From: Streptomyces bungoensis
GTDB lineage: Bacteria; Actinomycetota; Actinomycetes; Streptomycetales; Streptomycetaceae
NCBI RefSeq assembly: GCF_001514215.1
Contig: NZ_KQ948854.1
Span: forward strand, 281,409-345,408
Reading direction: 5' to 3'
DNA length: 64,000 bases
Shown: in pieces, positions 16,812 through 30,564 of the stretch
Numbering within the stretch: the first letter of the stretch is position 1
How the letters are laid out: every line of letters begins with the position of its first letter
Position numbers and translations under genes: made by a program
The notes under the pieces: model-generated
The model's input: the letters and a program-made list of their open reading frames with translations, nothing else
What the model was told of the DNA's origin: nothing
Databases searched by the model: none

Positions 16812-16949
16812 CTGTTCCTCCGGTCCTGGTGGGCCAAGCATGCCGCACGGGGCCCCGGCGCCCGGGTCCCCGTCCTTCGGATACGGCTGCCGGGCGCGGT
16901 GCGCTCAAATGCGCTGCACCGGTGGGCACGTCTGTGCGAGGGTGACCCG

Positions 16950-17450
16950 GTGAACCGAGAGTGGGAAGACCGCGTGGCCGCCGCCTGGGCCGCCTTCGAC
17001 GACTACCCGGAGGAGCGCGCGGCCGAGTTCCGCGCCGTGATCGACGCGCTCGTGGCCGAGCTGCCCGAAGACAGCCCGCTGGGCCCGTTCGAGCAGGCCT
17101 GTGCCTGGGACTCCACCGGGCACTCGGACCGGGCGGTGCCGCTGTACCGGGAGGCGCTGGCGCGCGGGCTGCACGGCTACAAGGGACGCCGCGCGCGGAT
17201 CCAGCTCGCGAGTTCGCTCCGCAACGTCGGGCAGGCCGAGGAGGGCGTCGAGCTGCTCACGCCCGAACTCGACGGTCCCTCGGACGAGTTGGACGACGCG
17301 GTGCGGGCCTGTCTCGCCCTGTGCCTGTCCAGCCTGGGCCGTGACCGCGAGGGGCTGTCCCTGGTGCTCGGCGCCCTGGCCCCGCACCTGCCGCGCTACC
17401 AGCGCTCGATGGCCCGTTACGCCCGCGCCCTGGTCGAGCCGGCAGGCTGA
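16950..17450 (+). CDS. TPR-like protein
   Basis: A 166-residue all-helical cytoplasmic protein. It starts with the GTG at 16950 (GAGGGTGACCCG just before it) and lacks a signal peptide. Successive helix pairs read as tetratricopeptide-like repeats: FEQACAWDSTGHSDRAVPLY, REALARGLHGYKGRRARIQL, ASSLRNVGQAEEGVELL and ACLALCLSSLGRDREGLSLV. This composition matches a small TPR family common in streptomycetes, with roles in protein interaction. No partner is suggested by the neighbours. Confidence 0.85.
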   Translation: MNREWEDRVAAAWAAFDDYPEERAAEFRAVIDALVAELPEDSPLGPFEQACAWDSTGHSDRAVPLYREALARGLHGYKGRRARIQLASSLRNVGQAEEGVELLTPELDGPSDELDDAVRACLALCLSSLGRDREGLSLVLGALAPHLPRYQRSMARYARALVEPAG

Positions 17451-17534
17451 GCAGGCCGCCCGGGCCGGCGGGACGGGCCGGACCGGTCACCCGCTTGGCG
17501 GTGACAAATCAAGGGCTCGCTCGTTCTCCCGGAC

Positions 17535-19466
17535 GTGCAGTCACAGGATGTAGCCCCGCGCCACGCACCCGCCTCCGCCGGCCCGGGCGTCGGCCTCGAA
17601 CAGGCCGAGGCCGCGCTCGTCGAGCACTACCCCCGGCTGGTCCGGCTGGCCTATCTGGTCCTGCCGCCGGGCCTCGGCCGCAGCCGCCGGGTGCTGACGG
17701 CACACGCCCTCGCGCAGCGCGCGCTGCCCCGCGGCCGCACCCGGCCGTCCCCGGTCCCGGCCCCGTCCGCGATCCCGGCCCAGGCCTCGGGCCGGGACGC
17801 CGACCCGGGGTACGCGTTCGTGCGCCTGCGCGTCCTCAGGACGGCACTGGAGGCGGCCCGCCCCCGCCGGGTCCTGCCCCGGCTCGCCCAGCTGCCGCCG
17901 CTGCTCCCCCAGGTGTGGGGGCTGCGGCTCTTCCCGCGCTCCGGTGGCGCCGACGAACTCGCCCTGGACCAGCGGCTGTCCACCCTGTCCGGACCGGCCC
18001 GGGCCGCGTACGTGCTGCGCGGCCTGGAGAAGCTGCCCGACCCCGAGGTGCACCGGATCCTGCGGTCCGCCGGGGTCGAGCACCCCGAGACCGCGCTGAC
18101 GGAGGCCAACGCGGTGCCCGCGCGGGACGCGCTGCTCTCCTCTCCCGAGTTCGACCCGTGCTCGCTGCAGGCCCGGCCCACCGACCTGGTGCGGCGCCGC
18201 CAGCACACCAAGGCCGCGCTCGCCGCGGCGGCCGCGCTCGCCCTGTGCGGGGCGCTGGTGGCCCTGCCGGGCGGCGGCTGGGGCCCCGACGGCGCCGCCG
18301 CGCCCGTGTACGCGCTGAACCCGGCCGCCGAGGCCGCCCTCGACCCGGCCCAGCTGATCCGCGTCACCCCCACCGCATGGGAGTCCGCCGCCCGCAGCGA
18401 CTTCTCCGTCTGGCCGGCCCGCGGCCCGCTGACCCGCGACACGGCCCTGCTGCGCCGCGCCCTCGCCGTCTGGGCCCGCCCCGGGGAGACGGTCCGGGTC
18501 TCGGCGACCCCCGGCACCCGGACCGGCGGCCCGGCCGGCCCGCCGCAACTGCTGTACGCGGGCCGCGTGGACGGGGCGCGCGTGGTGGTCCTCTACGACG
18601 GCCTGCGTGTCGTCCGCTACGCCGAACCCGAAGCCGGCACCTCCGGGGCCGCCCTCGACTTCGCCCGCGTCGACGGCGCGACCGGGGCCGAGGCGGGCGC
18701 CCTGGTGCTCGGCCGCGCCGACGGCAACGTCCGCTACCTGACCGCCCCCTGGGTGCGGAAGGCCGCCGAGCGGGACCTGATGAAGCCGGGCGCTGCGGCG
18801 ACCCCCCTCACCCTCGCCGACGGGGTCACCACCCCGCTGGCCAGCCCCGCCCTGCAGACCGGCAGCTGCACCTCGTGGAACGTGCTCCAGCTGACCGACG
18901 GCACCGGCACCCGGCTGGCCACCGACCTCGGGGAACTGGTCCCGGCCCATCTGACCGCGGGGCGGCCGGGCGCCACCGGCGAGGCGTCCGGTGCCGCGGG
19001 GCTGCAGGCCTGGGCGCCGTTCGCCTGCTCGCTGGCCATGGAGCGCTCCGCGGGCGTGCGCAGCGTCAACGCCTGGGGCTTCGCCCAGCAGCAGCTTCCC
19101 GAAGGGGGCGGATCCGGCCAGTGGGTGTGCACCAGGGCGGAGACCTGGCGCGGTGACGGCACGGCCGCGCTCGCCCAGTTCCGCACCCCCGGCGGGCAGG
19201 TCGGCGCGGTGGTCGCCAAGGGCACGGACGCCAGGGCCTGCGGCCCGCGCGATCCGCACGTGCTGGCGGGCGTGCTGTGGAAGTCCGGAACGGGCACCTG
19301 GTATCTGCTGGCCGCGGCCGGCCCGGACACCGCGACGGTCCGCGCGAGCGGCGGCGTGACCGCGGCGGGCCGGGGCCCGCTGCTGGCGGTGAAGACCCGA
19401 CAGGGCGTACAGGCCACGCTGAAGGGGACGTTGGCGGACGGGCGGACGATCAGCGGGCTGCACTGA
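17535..19466 (+). CDS. Sigma-like N-terminus fused to a membrane anchor and large extracytoplasmic domain
   Basis: A 643-residue protein starting with the GTG at 17535. The first 220 residues are cytoplasmic and look like a degenerate ECF sigma factor: AALVEHYPRLVRLAYLVLPP resembles region 2, and DQRLSTLSGPARAAYVLRGL with KLPDPEVHRILRSAGV resembles region 4. One transmembrane helix follows at about residues 220-245 (AALAAAAALALCGALVALPG). The remaining 390 residues are exported and contain Cys residues but no recognised domain (for example YAGRVDGARVVVLYDGLRVV and LLAAAGPDTATVRASGGV). It stands alone before a TetR gene. Whether the N-terminus still binds RNA polymerase is unknown. Confidence 0.8.
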   Translation: MQSQDVAPRHAPASAGPGVGLEQAEAALVEHYPRLVRLAYLVLPPGLGRSRRVLTAHALAQRALPRGRTRPSPVPAPSAIPAQASGRDADPGYAFVRLRVLRTALEAARPRRVLPRLAQLPPLLPQVWGLRLFPRSGGADELALDQRLSTLSGPARAAYVLRGLEKLPDPEVHRILRSAGVEHPETALTEANAVPARDALLSSPEFDPCSLQARPTDLVRRRQHTKAALAAAAALALCGALVALPGGGWGPDGAAAPVYALNPAAEAALDPAQLIRVTPTAWESAARSDFSVWPARGPLTRDTALLRRALAVWARPGETVRVSATPGTRTGGPAGPPQLLYAGRVDGARVVVLYDGLRVVRYAEPEAGTSGAALDFARVDGATGAEAGALVLGRADGNVRYLTAPWVRKAAERDLMKPGAAATPLTLADGVTTPLASPALQTGSCTSWNVLQLTDGTGTRLATDLGELVPAHLTAGRPGATGEASGAAGLQAWAPFACSLAMERSAGVRSVNAWGFAQQQLPEGGGSGQWVCTRAETWRGDGTAALAQFRTPGGQVGAVVAKGTDARACGPRDPHVLAGVLWKSGTGTWYLLAAAGPDTATVRASGGVTAAGRGPLLAVKTRQGVQATLKGTLADGRTISGLH

Positions 19467-19523
19467 GCGCGGATGCTCGCCGCGCACACCCCGACGGCCG
19501 GATCCGATCGGTAAGGTGTTCGC

Positions 19524-20213
19524 ATGAGTACCGGGTTGCGCCGCAGGATGGGCGTCGAGGAGCGGCGGCAGCAGCTGATCGGTGTCGCCCTCGACCTGTT
19601 CAGCCGGCGGTCGCCCGACGACGTCTCCATCGACGAGATAGCGACGGCGGCGGGTATCTCGCGGCCGCTGGTCTATCACTACTTCCCCGGCAAACACAGC
19701 CTGTACGAGGCCGCGTTGAAGCGCGCGGCGGAGGATCTCGCGGGCCGGTTCGCCGAGCCGCACGAGGGTCCGCTCGGCGCCCGCCTGCTGCGGGTGATGC
19801 ACCGCTTCTTCGACTTCGTCGACGAGCACGGGCCCGGATTCTCGGCGCTGATGCGCGGCGGACCCGCCGTGGGCTCCTCGGCGACCAACGCGCTGATCGA
19901 CTCCGTACGGCAGGCCGCGTACGACCAGATCCTCGCGCACCTGGGCGTCACCGAGGCACCGCCGCGGCTGGAACTGGTCGTGCGCAGCTGGATCTCGCTC
20001 ACCGAGTCGACGGCGCTGATCTGGCTGGACGGCCGCCGCGTCCCGCGCGCCGAACTGGAACGGCAGCTCGTCCACGACTTCGCGGCGCTCGCCGCCGTCA
20101 GCGCGGCCTACGACGAGGAGATGGGCACGATCCTGCGCGGCATGCTCAGGGGGGAGCCGGCCGACGGCCCCCTCGGCGAGCTGGTCAGCCGGCTGATCAC
20201 GCTGGCGTCCTAG
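19524..20213 (+). CDS. TetR-family transcriptional regulator
   Basis: A 229-residue TetR repressor. The N-terminal helix-turn-helix is MGVEERRQQLIGVALDLFSR, then VSIDEIATAAGISRPLVYHY and FPGKHSLYEAALKRA, a textbook TetR start. The C-terminal ligand-binding and dimerisation domain runs from about residue 60 and is not close to any named subfamily that I recognise. The ATG at 19524 has a weak AAGG upstream. Its target may be itself or the convergent methyltransferase gene, but no palindrome is obvious nearby. Confidence 0.92.
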   Translation: MSTGLRRRMGVEERRQQLIGVALDLFSRRSPDDVSIDEIATAAGISRPLVYHYFPGKHSLYEAALKRAAEDLAGRFAEPHEGPLGARLLRVMHRFFDFVDEHGPGFSALMRGGPAVGSSATNALIDSVRQAAYDQILAHLGVTEAPPRLELVVRSWISLTESTALIWLDGRRVPRAELERQLVHDFAALAAVSAAYDEEMGTILRGMLRGEPADGPLGELVSRLITLAS

Positions 20214-20234
20214 GTCGACAGGGCTCGGGGGCCG

Positions 20235-21062
20235 CTACGGCTTGATGCCCACACCCGTCCACAGGCTGACCTCGGCGTCCGTCGGCGTGCCGTGGGAGGC
20301 CGAACCGGTCTCCGCGGCGTCGGGGCGCCAGTGGTGGCCGACGGTGACGCCCGGGTCGAGGAGATCGAGCCCGTCGAAGAAGCGGGTCACCTCCGCACGG
20401 GAGCGGAACTGCACCGGGGTGCCGGCGGCGGTGTAGATGTCGGTGACCTTCTGCCAGGTGGGCGGGTCGAAGTCGGGCGTGCAGTGGCTGAGCGCCAGGG
20501 CGCTGCCGGAGGGCAGGATGCCGAGCAGGCGACGGACGATGCCGTACGGGTCCTGGACGTCGGTGACGAAGTGCATCAGGGCGTTCAGGGACAGCGCCAC
20601 GGGCCGGCTCAGGTCCAGTACCTCGGCGAGCTCGGCGGAGTTCACGAGCGTCTCGACGTTGTTGACGTCCGCCTCGATGTACGTCGTGCGGCCCTCGCGC
20701 GTGCTGCGCATCAGGCGCTCGGCGTACTTGAGGACCAGCGGGTCGTTGTCGGCGTAGACCACCCGGGCGTCCGGGACCACGGACTGGGCCACCTGGTGCA
20801 GGTTGGGCTCGGTGGGGATGCCGGTGCCGATGTCCAGCCACTGGCGGATGCCGTGTTCCCGGGCGAGGACGCGGGTGGCGCGGTGCATGAAGGCACGGTT
20901 CTCCCGGGCGCACACGAAGATGGCGGGGTACACCTCGGCCACGCGTTCGGCGGCCTGCTTGTCGACCTCGAAGTGGTCCTTGCCGCCGAGGTAGTAGTCG
21001 TACATGCGGGCGGAGTGCGGCCTGCTGGTGTCGATGCCCCGGGTGGGCTGCGAGCTGGTCAT
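20235..21062 (-). CDS. SAM-dependent methyltransferase, DUF574 family
   Basis: A 275-residue protein of the actinobacterial DUF574 group of predicted SAM-dependent methyltransferases. The start (MTSSQPTRGIDTSRPHSARM) leads into YDYYLGGKDHFEVDKQAAE, the family hallmark. The SAM site is WLDIGTGIPTEPNLHQVAQ, with the acidic strand VVYADNDPLVL. The catalytic-domain remainder includes SLNALMHFVTDVQDPYGIVR and LALSHCTPDF. The substrate is unknown; these genes often neighbour helix-turn-helix/DUF397 loci, as here (gap 57 nt to the DUF397 gene on the same strand). Confidence 0.9.
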   Translation of the reverse strand: MTSSQPTRGIDTSRPHSARMYDYYLGGKDHFEVDKQAAERVAEVYPAIFVCARENRAFMHRATRVLAREHGIRQWLDIGTGIPTEPNLHQVAQSVVPDARVVYADNDPLVLKYAERLMRSTREGRTTYIEADVNNVETLVNSAELAEVLDLSRPVALSLNALMHFVTDVQDPYGIVRRLLGILPSGSALALSHCTPDFDPPTWQKVTDIYTAAGTPVQFRSRAEVTRFFDGLDLLDPGVTVGHHWRPDAAETGSASHGTPTDAEVSLWTGVGIKP

Positions 21063-21119
21063 CCTGTCCCTTTCGGTGGGGGTGGGCGGTGGGGGTGGGG
21101 TGTGCGTCGGTCGTCCGGG

Positions 21120-21371
21120 TCAGCGGGCCGTCAGGTGGTCGGCCAGGCCCCTCTTGACGCCCGCGACGAACGCCGTGATCTCCTCCGGCGTGTAGATCAG
21201 GGCGGGACCGTGGGGATCCGTCGACTGCCGCAGGGCCACGCGTCCGTCGGCGAGCCGCTTCGTCTCCACGCACTGGCCCCCGTTGGGGCCGCTCCATGGG
21301 CACTCCCAGCCCTGGTCTCCCAGGTCCGAGGCGGGCATGCCGTTGTAGACACTGCTCTCGGCGATGGTCAT
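21120..21371 (-). CDS. DUF397 small protein
   Basis: An 83-residue DUF397 protein. These short proteins accompany Scr1/WhiJ-type helix-turn-helix regulators in streptomycetes and are thought to antagonise or partner with them. Diagnostic pieces are GGQCVETKRLADGRVALRQS and IYTPEEITAFVAGVKRG. Its ATG overlaps the regulator's stop codon by 4 nt (ATGA), giving translational coupling. Confidence 0.87.
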   Translation of the reverse strand: MTIAESSVYNGMPASDLGDQGWECPWSGPNGGQCVETKRLADGRVALRQSTDPHGPALIYTPEEITAFVAGVKRGLADHLTAR

Positions 21372-22240
21372 GAGTACTCCTTGCGCATGCGGTTCAAGAG
21401 CGCCCTGCTGTCGGCGGACGAGGTCATCAGCGACAGCCGGTTGTGCGCCTCCAGATGCGCCACCACGTCGGAGCGCTGGTCCAGGTACACGGCGGCGGAG
21501 AGGATCTCGCTGTAGACGATGTCGGGCAGCTCCGGTGCCTCGAACCGGAAGTAGGTGAAGGGGGCGCACGCCCCGACGTGGGCGGACGCCGAGAAGGGCA
21601 CGATGTCGAGGCTGACGTGGTCCAGCTCCGAGACCTCCAGCAGCCGGTCGATCTGCTCCCGCATCACCTCCGGGCCGCCCACGACCCGGTGCAGCACGGC
21701 CTCCTCCATCACCACCCAGAGGGTGGGGGCGTCGGGCTTCTCCAGCAGGCCCTGGCGGCGCAGCCGGAGGTCGACGCGCCGCTCGAGGTCTGCGGCGCTG
21801 TCGTTCGGGAAGCCGCCGCTCAGGGTCGCCCGGGCGTAGGCGGGCGTCTGCAGCAGCCCCGTGACGTAGTGCGGCTCGTAGGTGCGCAGGACCTTCGCAC
21901 CGGTCTCCAGGCTCACGTAGGCCGTGAACCAGGAGGGCACCACGTCGCGGTACGGGTGCCACCAGCCCGGTTCGTTGGCCCGTTCGGCGAGAGCGATGAA
22001 CTCGTCGATCTCCTGCTGGCCGGCGCCGTAGGTCTGCAGCAGCTTCTCGACGTAGAGGATCTTCAGGCCGACCTCGGCCTTCTCCAGCCGGCGGATGGTC
22101 AGGGGCTTCACGCGCAGGGCCCTGGCCGCGTCGTCCAGGGAGACGCCCGCGTCGTGGCGCATCTCCTGCAGCCGTCGGCCGAGGATCATGCGGAGAACGG
22201 TGGGTGCGCTGCCGCCGGCGCCCGCACGTGCCTCGTTCAT
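21368..22240 (-). CDS. Helix-turn-helix regulator with DUF5753-type C-terminus
   Basis: A 290-residue regulator of the WhiJ/Scr1 type. The N-terminal xenobiotic-response helix-turn-helix is LRMILGRRLQEMRHDAGVSL, DDAARALRVKPLTIRRLEKA. The C-terminal domain (EPHYVTGLLQTPAYARATLS, EEAVLHRVVGGPEVMREQID, APFTYFRFEAPELPDIVYSE) is the DUF5753 fold typical of the group. AGGAGG lies 12 nt before the ATG. The adjacent DUF397 gene is coupled, and a divergent HATPase gene completes an abaA/whiJ-like locus. Its DNA target is unknown. Confidence 0.9.
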   Translation of the reverse strand: MNEARAGAGGSAPTVLRMILGRRLQEMRHDAGVSLDDAARALRVKPLTIRRLEKAEVGLKILYVEKLLQTYGAGQQEIDEFIALAERANEPGWWHPYRDVVPSWFTAYVSLETGAKVLRTYEPHYVTGLLQTPAYARATLSGGFPNDSAADLERRVDLRLRRQGLLEKPDAPTLWVVMEEAVLHRVVGGPEVMREQIDRLLEVSELDHVSLDIVPFSASAHVGACAPFTYFRFEAPELPDIVYSEILSAAVYLDQRSDVVAHLEAHNRLSLMTSSADSRALLNRMRKEYS

Positions 22241-22480
22241 GCTGCCCTGCCTCCTGAGAGTCCGTCACCAGGACCGAGCATAGGGCGACTTGGGCGTCAC
22301 CGACCCGGAAGGCGTCGTCCTGAAATTATCAGGGAGGCGGTTGCAGCGTGAACCGGACCGCGAGCATAGTGATGTGTGTGACGATGCCTCCGTCACGCGG
22401 GGCCCGTTCATCAACAGCCTTACCACAGGCCCGTGTTGACGAACGTGCCGCTCCCGTGCCCCCCATGGAAGGCGACCGCC

Positions 22481-22924
22481 GTGTCCCCCCACACGACTTC
22501 CCCGCTCCGGCCCCTGGGCGGAGCGGACCCGGACCGCGCGCACTGGCTCGAGCTGCCGGGTCACCGCACGAGTGTCAGAGCGGCGCGGCGTTTCGTCGGC
22601 GCACGGCTCACCTCCTGGCGGGTGTCCGACGACGCCTGCGCGAACGCCGTGCTCCTGGTGTCCGAGCTGGCCACCAACGCCGTGCTGCACACCGTCAGCC
22701 TGCGCATCCTGTGCGGCATCGGCCTGCTGCCGGACGACCGTCTGCGCCTGGAGGTGCACGACCGGGACGACTCGGGCCGCCGCCTGCCCCGCCGCGCACC
22801 GGGTCCCGACGACGAGGGCGGCCGCGGACTGCTGCTCGTCCGGGAGATCGCGGACAGCTGGGGAGTCGCCCGTTCGGCGCTCACCGGGGGCAACGCGGTC
22901 TGGGCGGACCTGGCGACCGGCTGA
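22481..22924 (+). CDS. RsbW/HATPase_c_2-type ATP-binding protein
   Basis: A 147-residue GHKL-fold protein of the anti-sigma/serine kinase type. The N box is LLVSELATNAVLHT and the G-box region is GPDDEGGRGLLLVREIADSW, with DRDDSGRRLPRR between them. I set the start at the GTG at 22481, which has GGAAGG 8 nt upstream; an in-frame ATG at 22433 has none. It lies divergent from the helix-turn-helix/DUF397 pair, an arrangement seen in abaA-like loci. A role as switch protein towards an anti-sigma partner is inference. Confidence 0.85.
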   Translation: MSPHTTSPLRPLGGADPDRAHWLELPGHRTSVRAARRFVGARLTSWRVSDDACANAVLLVSELATNAVLHTVSLRILCGIGLLPDDRLRLEVHDRDDSGRRLPRRAPGPDDEGGRGLLLVREIADSWGVARSALTGGNAVWADLATG

Positions 22925-22960
22925 CGGGCGCGGCCGGGAGCGGACAGCCGGGCGGCGAGC

Positions 22961-23323
22961 CTAGCGCTCGAACTTGCGGTACGAGGCCTCGAGGTCGCGG
23001 ACCTCGGCGGAGGCGTGCAGGACGAAACCGCCGTTCCCCACGTGCTCACGCAGCAGTTCGAGGACGGCCTCGGCCAGCCGCGCCCTGGTCTCCTCGCTGC
23101 GGCCCGCGAGCAGGCCGATCGTGACGTGGACGATGGCGTGGTGCCGGTCCTCGGGGTCCTCGTAGCCGAACGCCGTGAGCGCGCTGGGCCGGAACTGCGT
23201 CTTGCACGCCTCGGGCTTGGCGGCGGCGATCTCGACGACCGCGGTGTGCAGGGCGTGGGCGAAACCGGCGCGGTCGAAGGCCGGGGCCGCCACGTCGGAG
23301 TAGTCGACGGTGATCTGTGGCAT
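22961..23323 (-). CDS. 5-carboxymethyl-2-hydroxymuconate isomerase-like protein (tautomerase fold)
   Basis: A 120-residue tautomerase-superfamily protein of the CHMI group (HpaF-like). The catalytic Pro-2 is exposed after Met removal (MPQITVDYSD). The matching KTQFRPSALTAFGYEDPED, HHAIVHVTIGLLAGRSEETR and NGGFVLHASAEVRDLEASYR segments complete the trimeric fold. In the homoprotocatechuate route the enzyme isomerises the muconate ring-cleavage product, but no other pathway gene is nearby, so the substrate here is uncertain. Confidence 0.88.
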   Translation of the reverse strand: MPQITVDYSDVAAPAFDRAGFAHALHTAVVEIAAAKPEACKTQFRPSALTAFGYEDPEDRHHAIVHVTIGLLAGRSEETRARLAEAVLELLREHVGNGGFVLHASAEVRDLEASYRKFER

Positions 23324-23393
23324 GGGAGCACACTCCTGTTCCAGGGCAACGATGTCACCCTAGTCCGGCCGGTCCCGGGGGTGCCCCGACACG

Positions 23394-23432
23394 GAGGTGG
23401 GGCGGACCCCCGAACGGGATCCGCCCCACCTC
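23394..23432 (-). terminator. Terminator downstream of the amylopullulanase
   Basis: A perfect 13-bp stem (23394-23406 with 23420-23432) has a 13-nt loop and begins 16 nt past the pullulanase stop codon on the minus strand. Confidence 0.8.
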
Positions 23433-23447
23433 ACCGGTACCCGTGCG

Positions 23448-28847
<5,400 letters not shown>

Positions 28848-28921
28848 AGGCGGGAACTCCTAGCGATTGCGGCTCTCTTGGGTCCGACCCCGCGCGACCG
28901 TATCGCTGCCGAAACGTTTAC

Positions 28922-28948
28922 AGCAAGAGTTTTGAAACTCGTAGCAAG
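28922..28948 (-). promoter_or_regulatory. Candidate LacI/MalR-type operator upstream of pulA
   Basis: AGCAAG (28922-28927) and AGCAAG (28943-28948) flank a perfect-arm dyad GAGTTT-TG-AAACTC (28927-28940). The site lies 75-101 nt before the pullulanase start. CTTGC/GCAAG-rich sites also precede the amylase and the malE and malR genes, consistent with MalR control. Confidence 0.55.
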
Positions 28949-28979
28949 TATTTTCAGCGCAAACGTGACCTGGAGATCC

Positions 28980-29016
28980 GGGACGAACCGCCCGTACCCG
29001 ACGGGCGGTTCGTCCG
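28980..29016 (-). terminator. Amylase-gene terminator
   Basis: A 16-bp perfect stem (28980-28995 with 29001-29016) has a 5-nt loop. It sits 6 nt past the stop codon of the alpha-amylase gene on the minus strand. Confidence 0.85.
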
Positions 29017-29021
29017 GAGGC

Positions 29022-30398
29022 TCAGCAGCTCGACTTGCCGGCGTAGATCGCCAGAGCCGTGTTCGAACCCAGGGTGGCGGTGAACTGCCCGCTGGAGTTG
29101 ACCGTCACCGGCGTGTTGTTCTGCACGTTGCAGTAGGTGCCGGCGGGCAGCGAGGTCTGGTACGTCCGGGTCAGGCCGCCGCTCTCGTGGTTGATCGCCA
29201 CGTAGCCCTTGGTGCCCCGGCCGAAGCCGATGGCGTTGTTGCCGTCGTCCCACCAGTTGGTGACCGACTGGCCGCGGGTCGCGTTGCGGAAGGCCACCAT
29301 GGACTTGATCTCGGGCCAGGCGTGCTGGCACTTCCAGCCGTCCTGCCAGCAGGCTTTGACCTGGCCCCCGTTGGGCGGGCCGGCGTCCGCGTCCGACCAC
29401 TCGTAGCCGGAGTTGACGTCCGGGGCGCCGTACGGCCAGGCGAGCATGAAGACGTTGGCCAGCGTGTAGTCGGCGCCGCTCTTGTAGTTGAGGGTGCTGC
29501 CGTTGCGCTCGGTGTCGTGGTTGTCCACGAAGACGCCGGCCACCGAGCTGCTCAGGTAGCCCCAGCCCTCGCCGAAGTTGTTCAGGTACGCCAGCTTCTC
29601 GCTGGTGAAGACCCGCTTGAGGTCGTAGGCGTAGCGGAACTCCTGGACGTCCCCGTTGCCGGTGTACTCGGAGGGCTGGACGGCCTCGCCCGCGCCGTAG
29701 ATGACCTCCTGCTTCCAGTAGGCGTTCGGGTTGGTCAGGCGGCTCTTGATGTTCGCCAGGTCGGCGGCCGGGATGTGCTTGGCCGCGTCGATGCGGAAGC
29801 CGTCGACGCCCAGGGAGAGCAGGTCGTTCATGTAGCCCGCGATCGTCTTGCGGACGTACTCCTCCCCCGTGTCCAGGTCGGCCAGGCCGACGAGTTCGCA
29901 GTGCTGGACGTTCCAGCGGTCCTGGTAGTTGCTGACCTGGGAGGTGCAGTCGTCGAAGTCGGGGGCCGAGTACAGGCCCGGGTAGTCGTACTTCGTGTAC
30001 GACGAGCCGCCGGTGCCGGTGCCGCTGCCCGCCGACATGTGGTTGACGACCGTGTCGGTCACGACCTTCACACCGGCCGCGTGGCAGGTGCCGATCATGT
30101 TCTTGAAGGCGGTGCGGTCACCGAGGCGACCGGCGATCTTGTAGCTGACAGGCTGGTACGACGTCCACCACTGCGAGCCCTGTATGTGCTCGGCGGGCGG
30201 GGAGACCTGGACGTAGCCGTAGCCGGCGGGGCCGAGGGTGGTGGTGCACTCGCGGGCCACCGAGGCGTAGTTCCACTCGAACAGGACGGCGGTGACGTCC
30301 TTGCCGCCGGGCGGGGAGGCCTCGGCGGTAGTCGTGCTCATGCCAATCAGAGAGGCGGCCGTGAGGGCGACCGCCAGCGAGAGGGATCTGCGTGCCAT
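29022..30398 (-). CDS. Secreted alpha-amylase, GH13
   Basis: A 458-residue exported alpha-amylase of the typical streptomycete type, without a separate starch-binding domain. The signal peptide ends near residue 28-30 ([11 protein letters not shown]). The four GH13 conserved regions are present: [22 protein letters not shown] (nucleophile Asp near 200), [11 protein letters not shown] (acid/base Glu in GEAV) and [10 protein letters not shown]. Cys pairs around the chain suggest disulfides. The ATG at 30398 has GAAGGAACCCCC before it. It lies between the pullulanase and the maltose transport operon and has its own operator-like site and terminator, so it is a separate unit. I cannot name a specific gene symbol with certainty. 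Confidence 0.95.
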   Translation of the reverse strand: MARRSLSLAVALTAASLIGMSTTTAEASPPGGKDVTAVLFEWNYASVARECTTTLGPAGYGYVQVSPPAEHIQGSQWWTSYQPVSYKIAGRLGDRTAFKNMIGTCHAAGVKVVTDTVVNHMSAGSGTGTGGSSYTKYDYPGLYSAPDFDDCTSQVSNYQDRWNVQHCELVGLADLDTGEEYVRKTIAGYMNDLLSLGVDGFRIDAAKHIPAADLANIKSRLTNPNAYWKQEVIYGAGEAVQPSEYTGNGDVQEFRYAYDLKRVFTSEKLAYLNNFGEGWGYLSSSVAGVFVDNHDTERNGSTLNYKSGADYTLANVFMLAWPYGAPDVNSGYEWSDADAGPPNGGQVKACWQDGWKCQHAWPEIKSMVAFRNATRGQSVTNWWDDGNNAIGFGRGTKGYVAINHESGGLTRTYQTSLPAGTYCNVQNNTPVTVNSSGQFTATLGSNTALAIYAGKSSC

Positions 30399-30445
30399 GT
30401 GGGGGTTCCTTCGTCTTTGAAGGCCGATACAGGCCGCTGAGGACG

Positions 30446-30472
30446 CTTGCTGCAAGGTTTCAGCAAACTTGC
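30446..30472 (-). promoter_or_regulatory. Candidate LacI-type operators upstream of the amylase
   Basis: CTTGC-T-GCAAG (30446-30456) is a perfect-arm palindrome, followed by GCAA-AC-TTGC (30463-30472). They lie 48-74 nt before the amylase ATG. Such TTGC/GCAA direct and inverted repeats are known at Streptomyces amylase promoters, where they mediate glucose repression and MalR binding. Confidence 0.65.
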
Positions 30473-30490
30473 GGTAACGGAGATGGTAAG

Positions 30491-30517
30491 CGCCCGCTGC
30501 CGGAAAGGCAGCGGGCG
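30491..30517 (-). terminator. Terminator after the alpha-glucosidase
   Basis: A perfect 11-bp stem (30491-30501 with 30507-30517) with a 5-nt loop lies 48 nt past the glucosidase stop on the minus strand. A second perfect 14-bp palindrome CGGGAAATTTCCCG (30533-30546) lies between the stop codon and the hairpin. Confidence 0.78.
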
Positions 30518-30564
30518 CGTGGGAAGTTGATGCGGGAAATTTCCCGCGGGCGGTCAGTGCGCGG

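Noticed and set aside
17893..17945. A second copy of the 41-nt palindromic element (CTCCCCCAGGTGTGGGGG)
   Set aside because: The segment has C- and G-runs but lacks the GGCTTCGCTC centre and stays in frame, so it is ordinary coding DNA as far as I can tell.
17541..20075. An 844-codon open frame on the minus strand
   Set aside because: It is antisense to the sigma-like fusion gene and the TetR gene, and has the Gly/Arg/Gln-rich look of a shadow.
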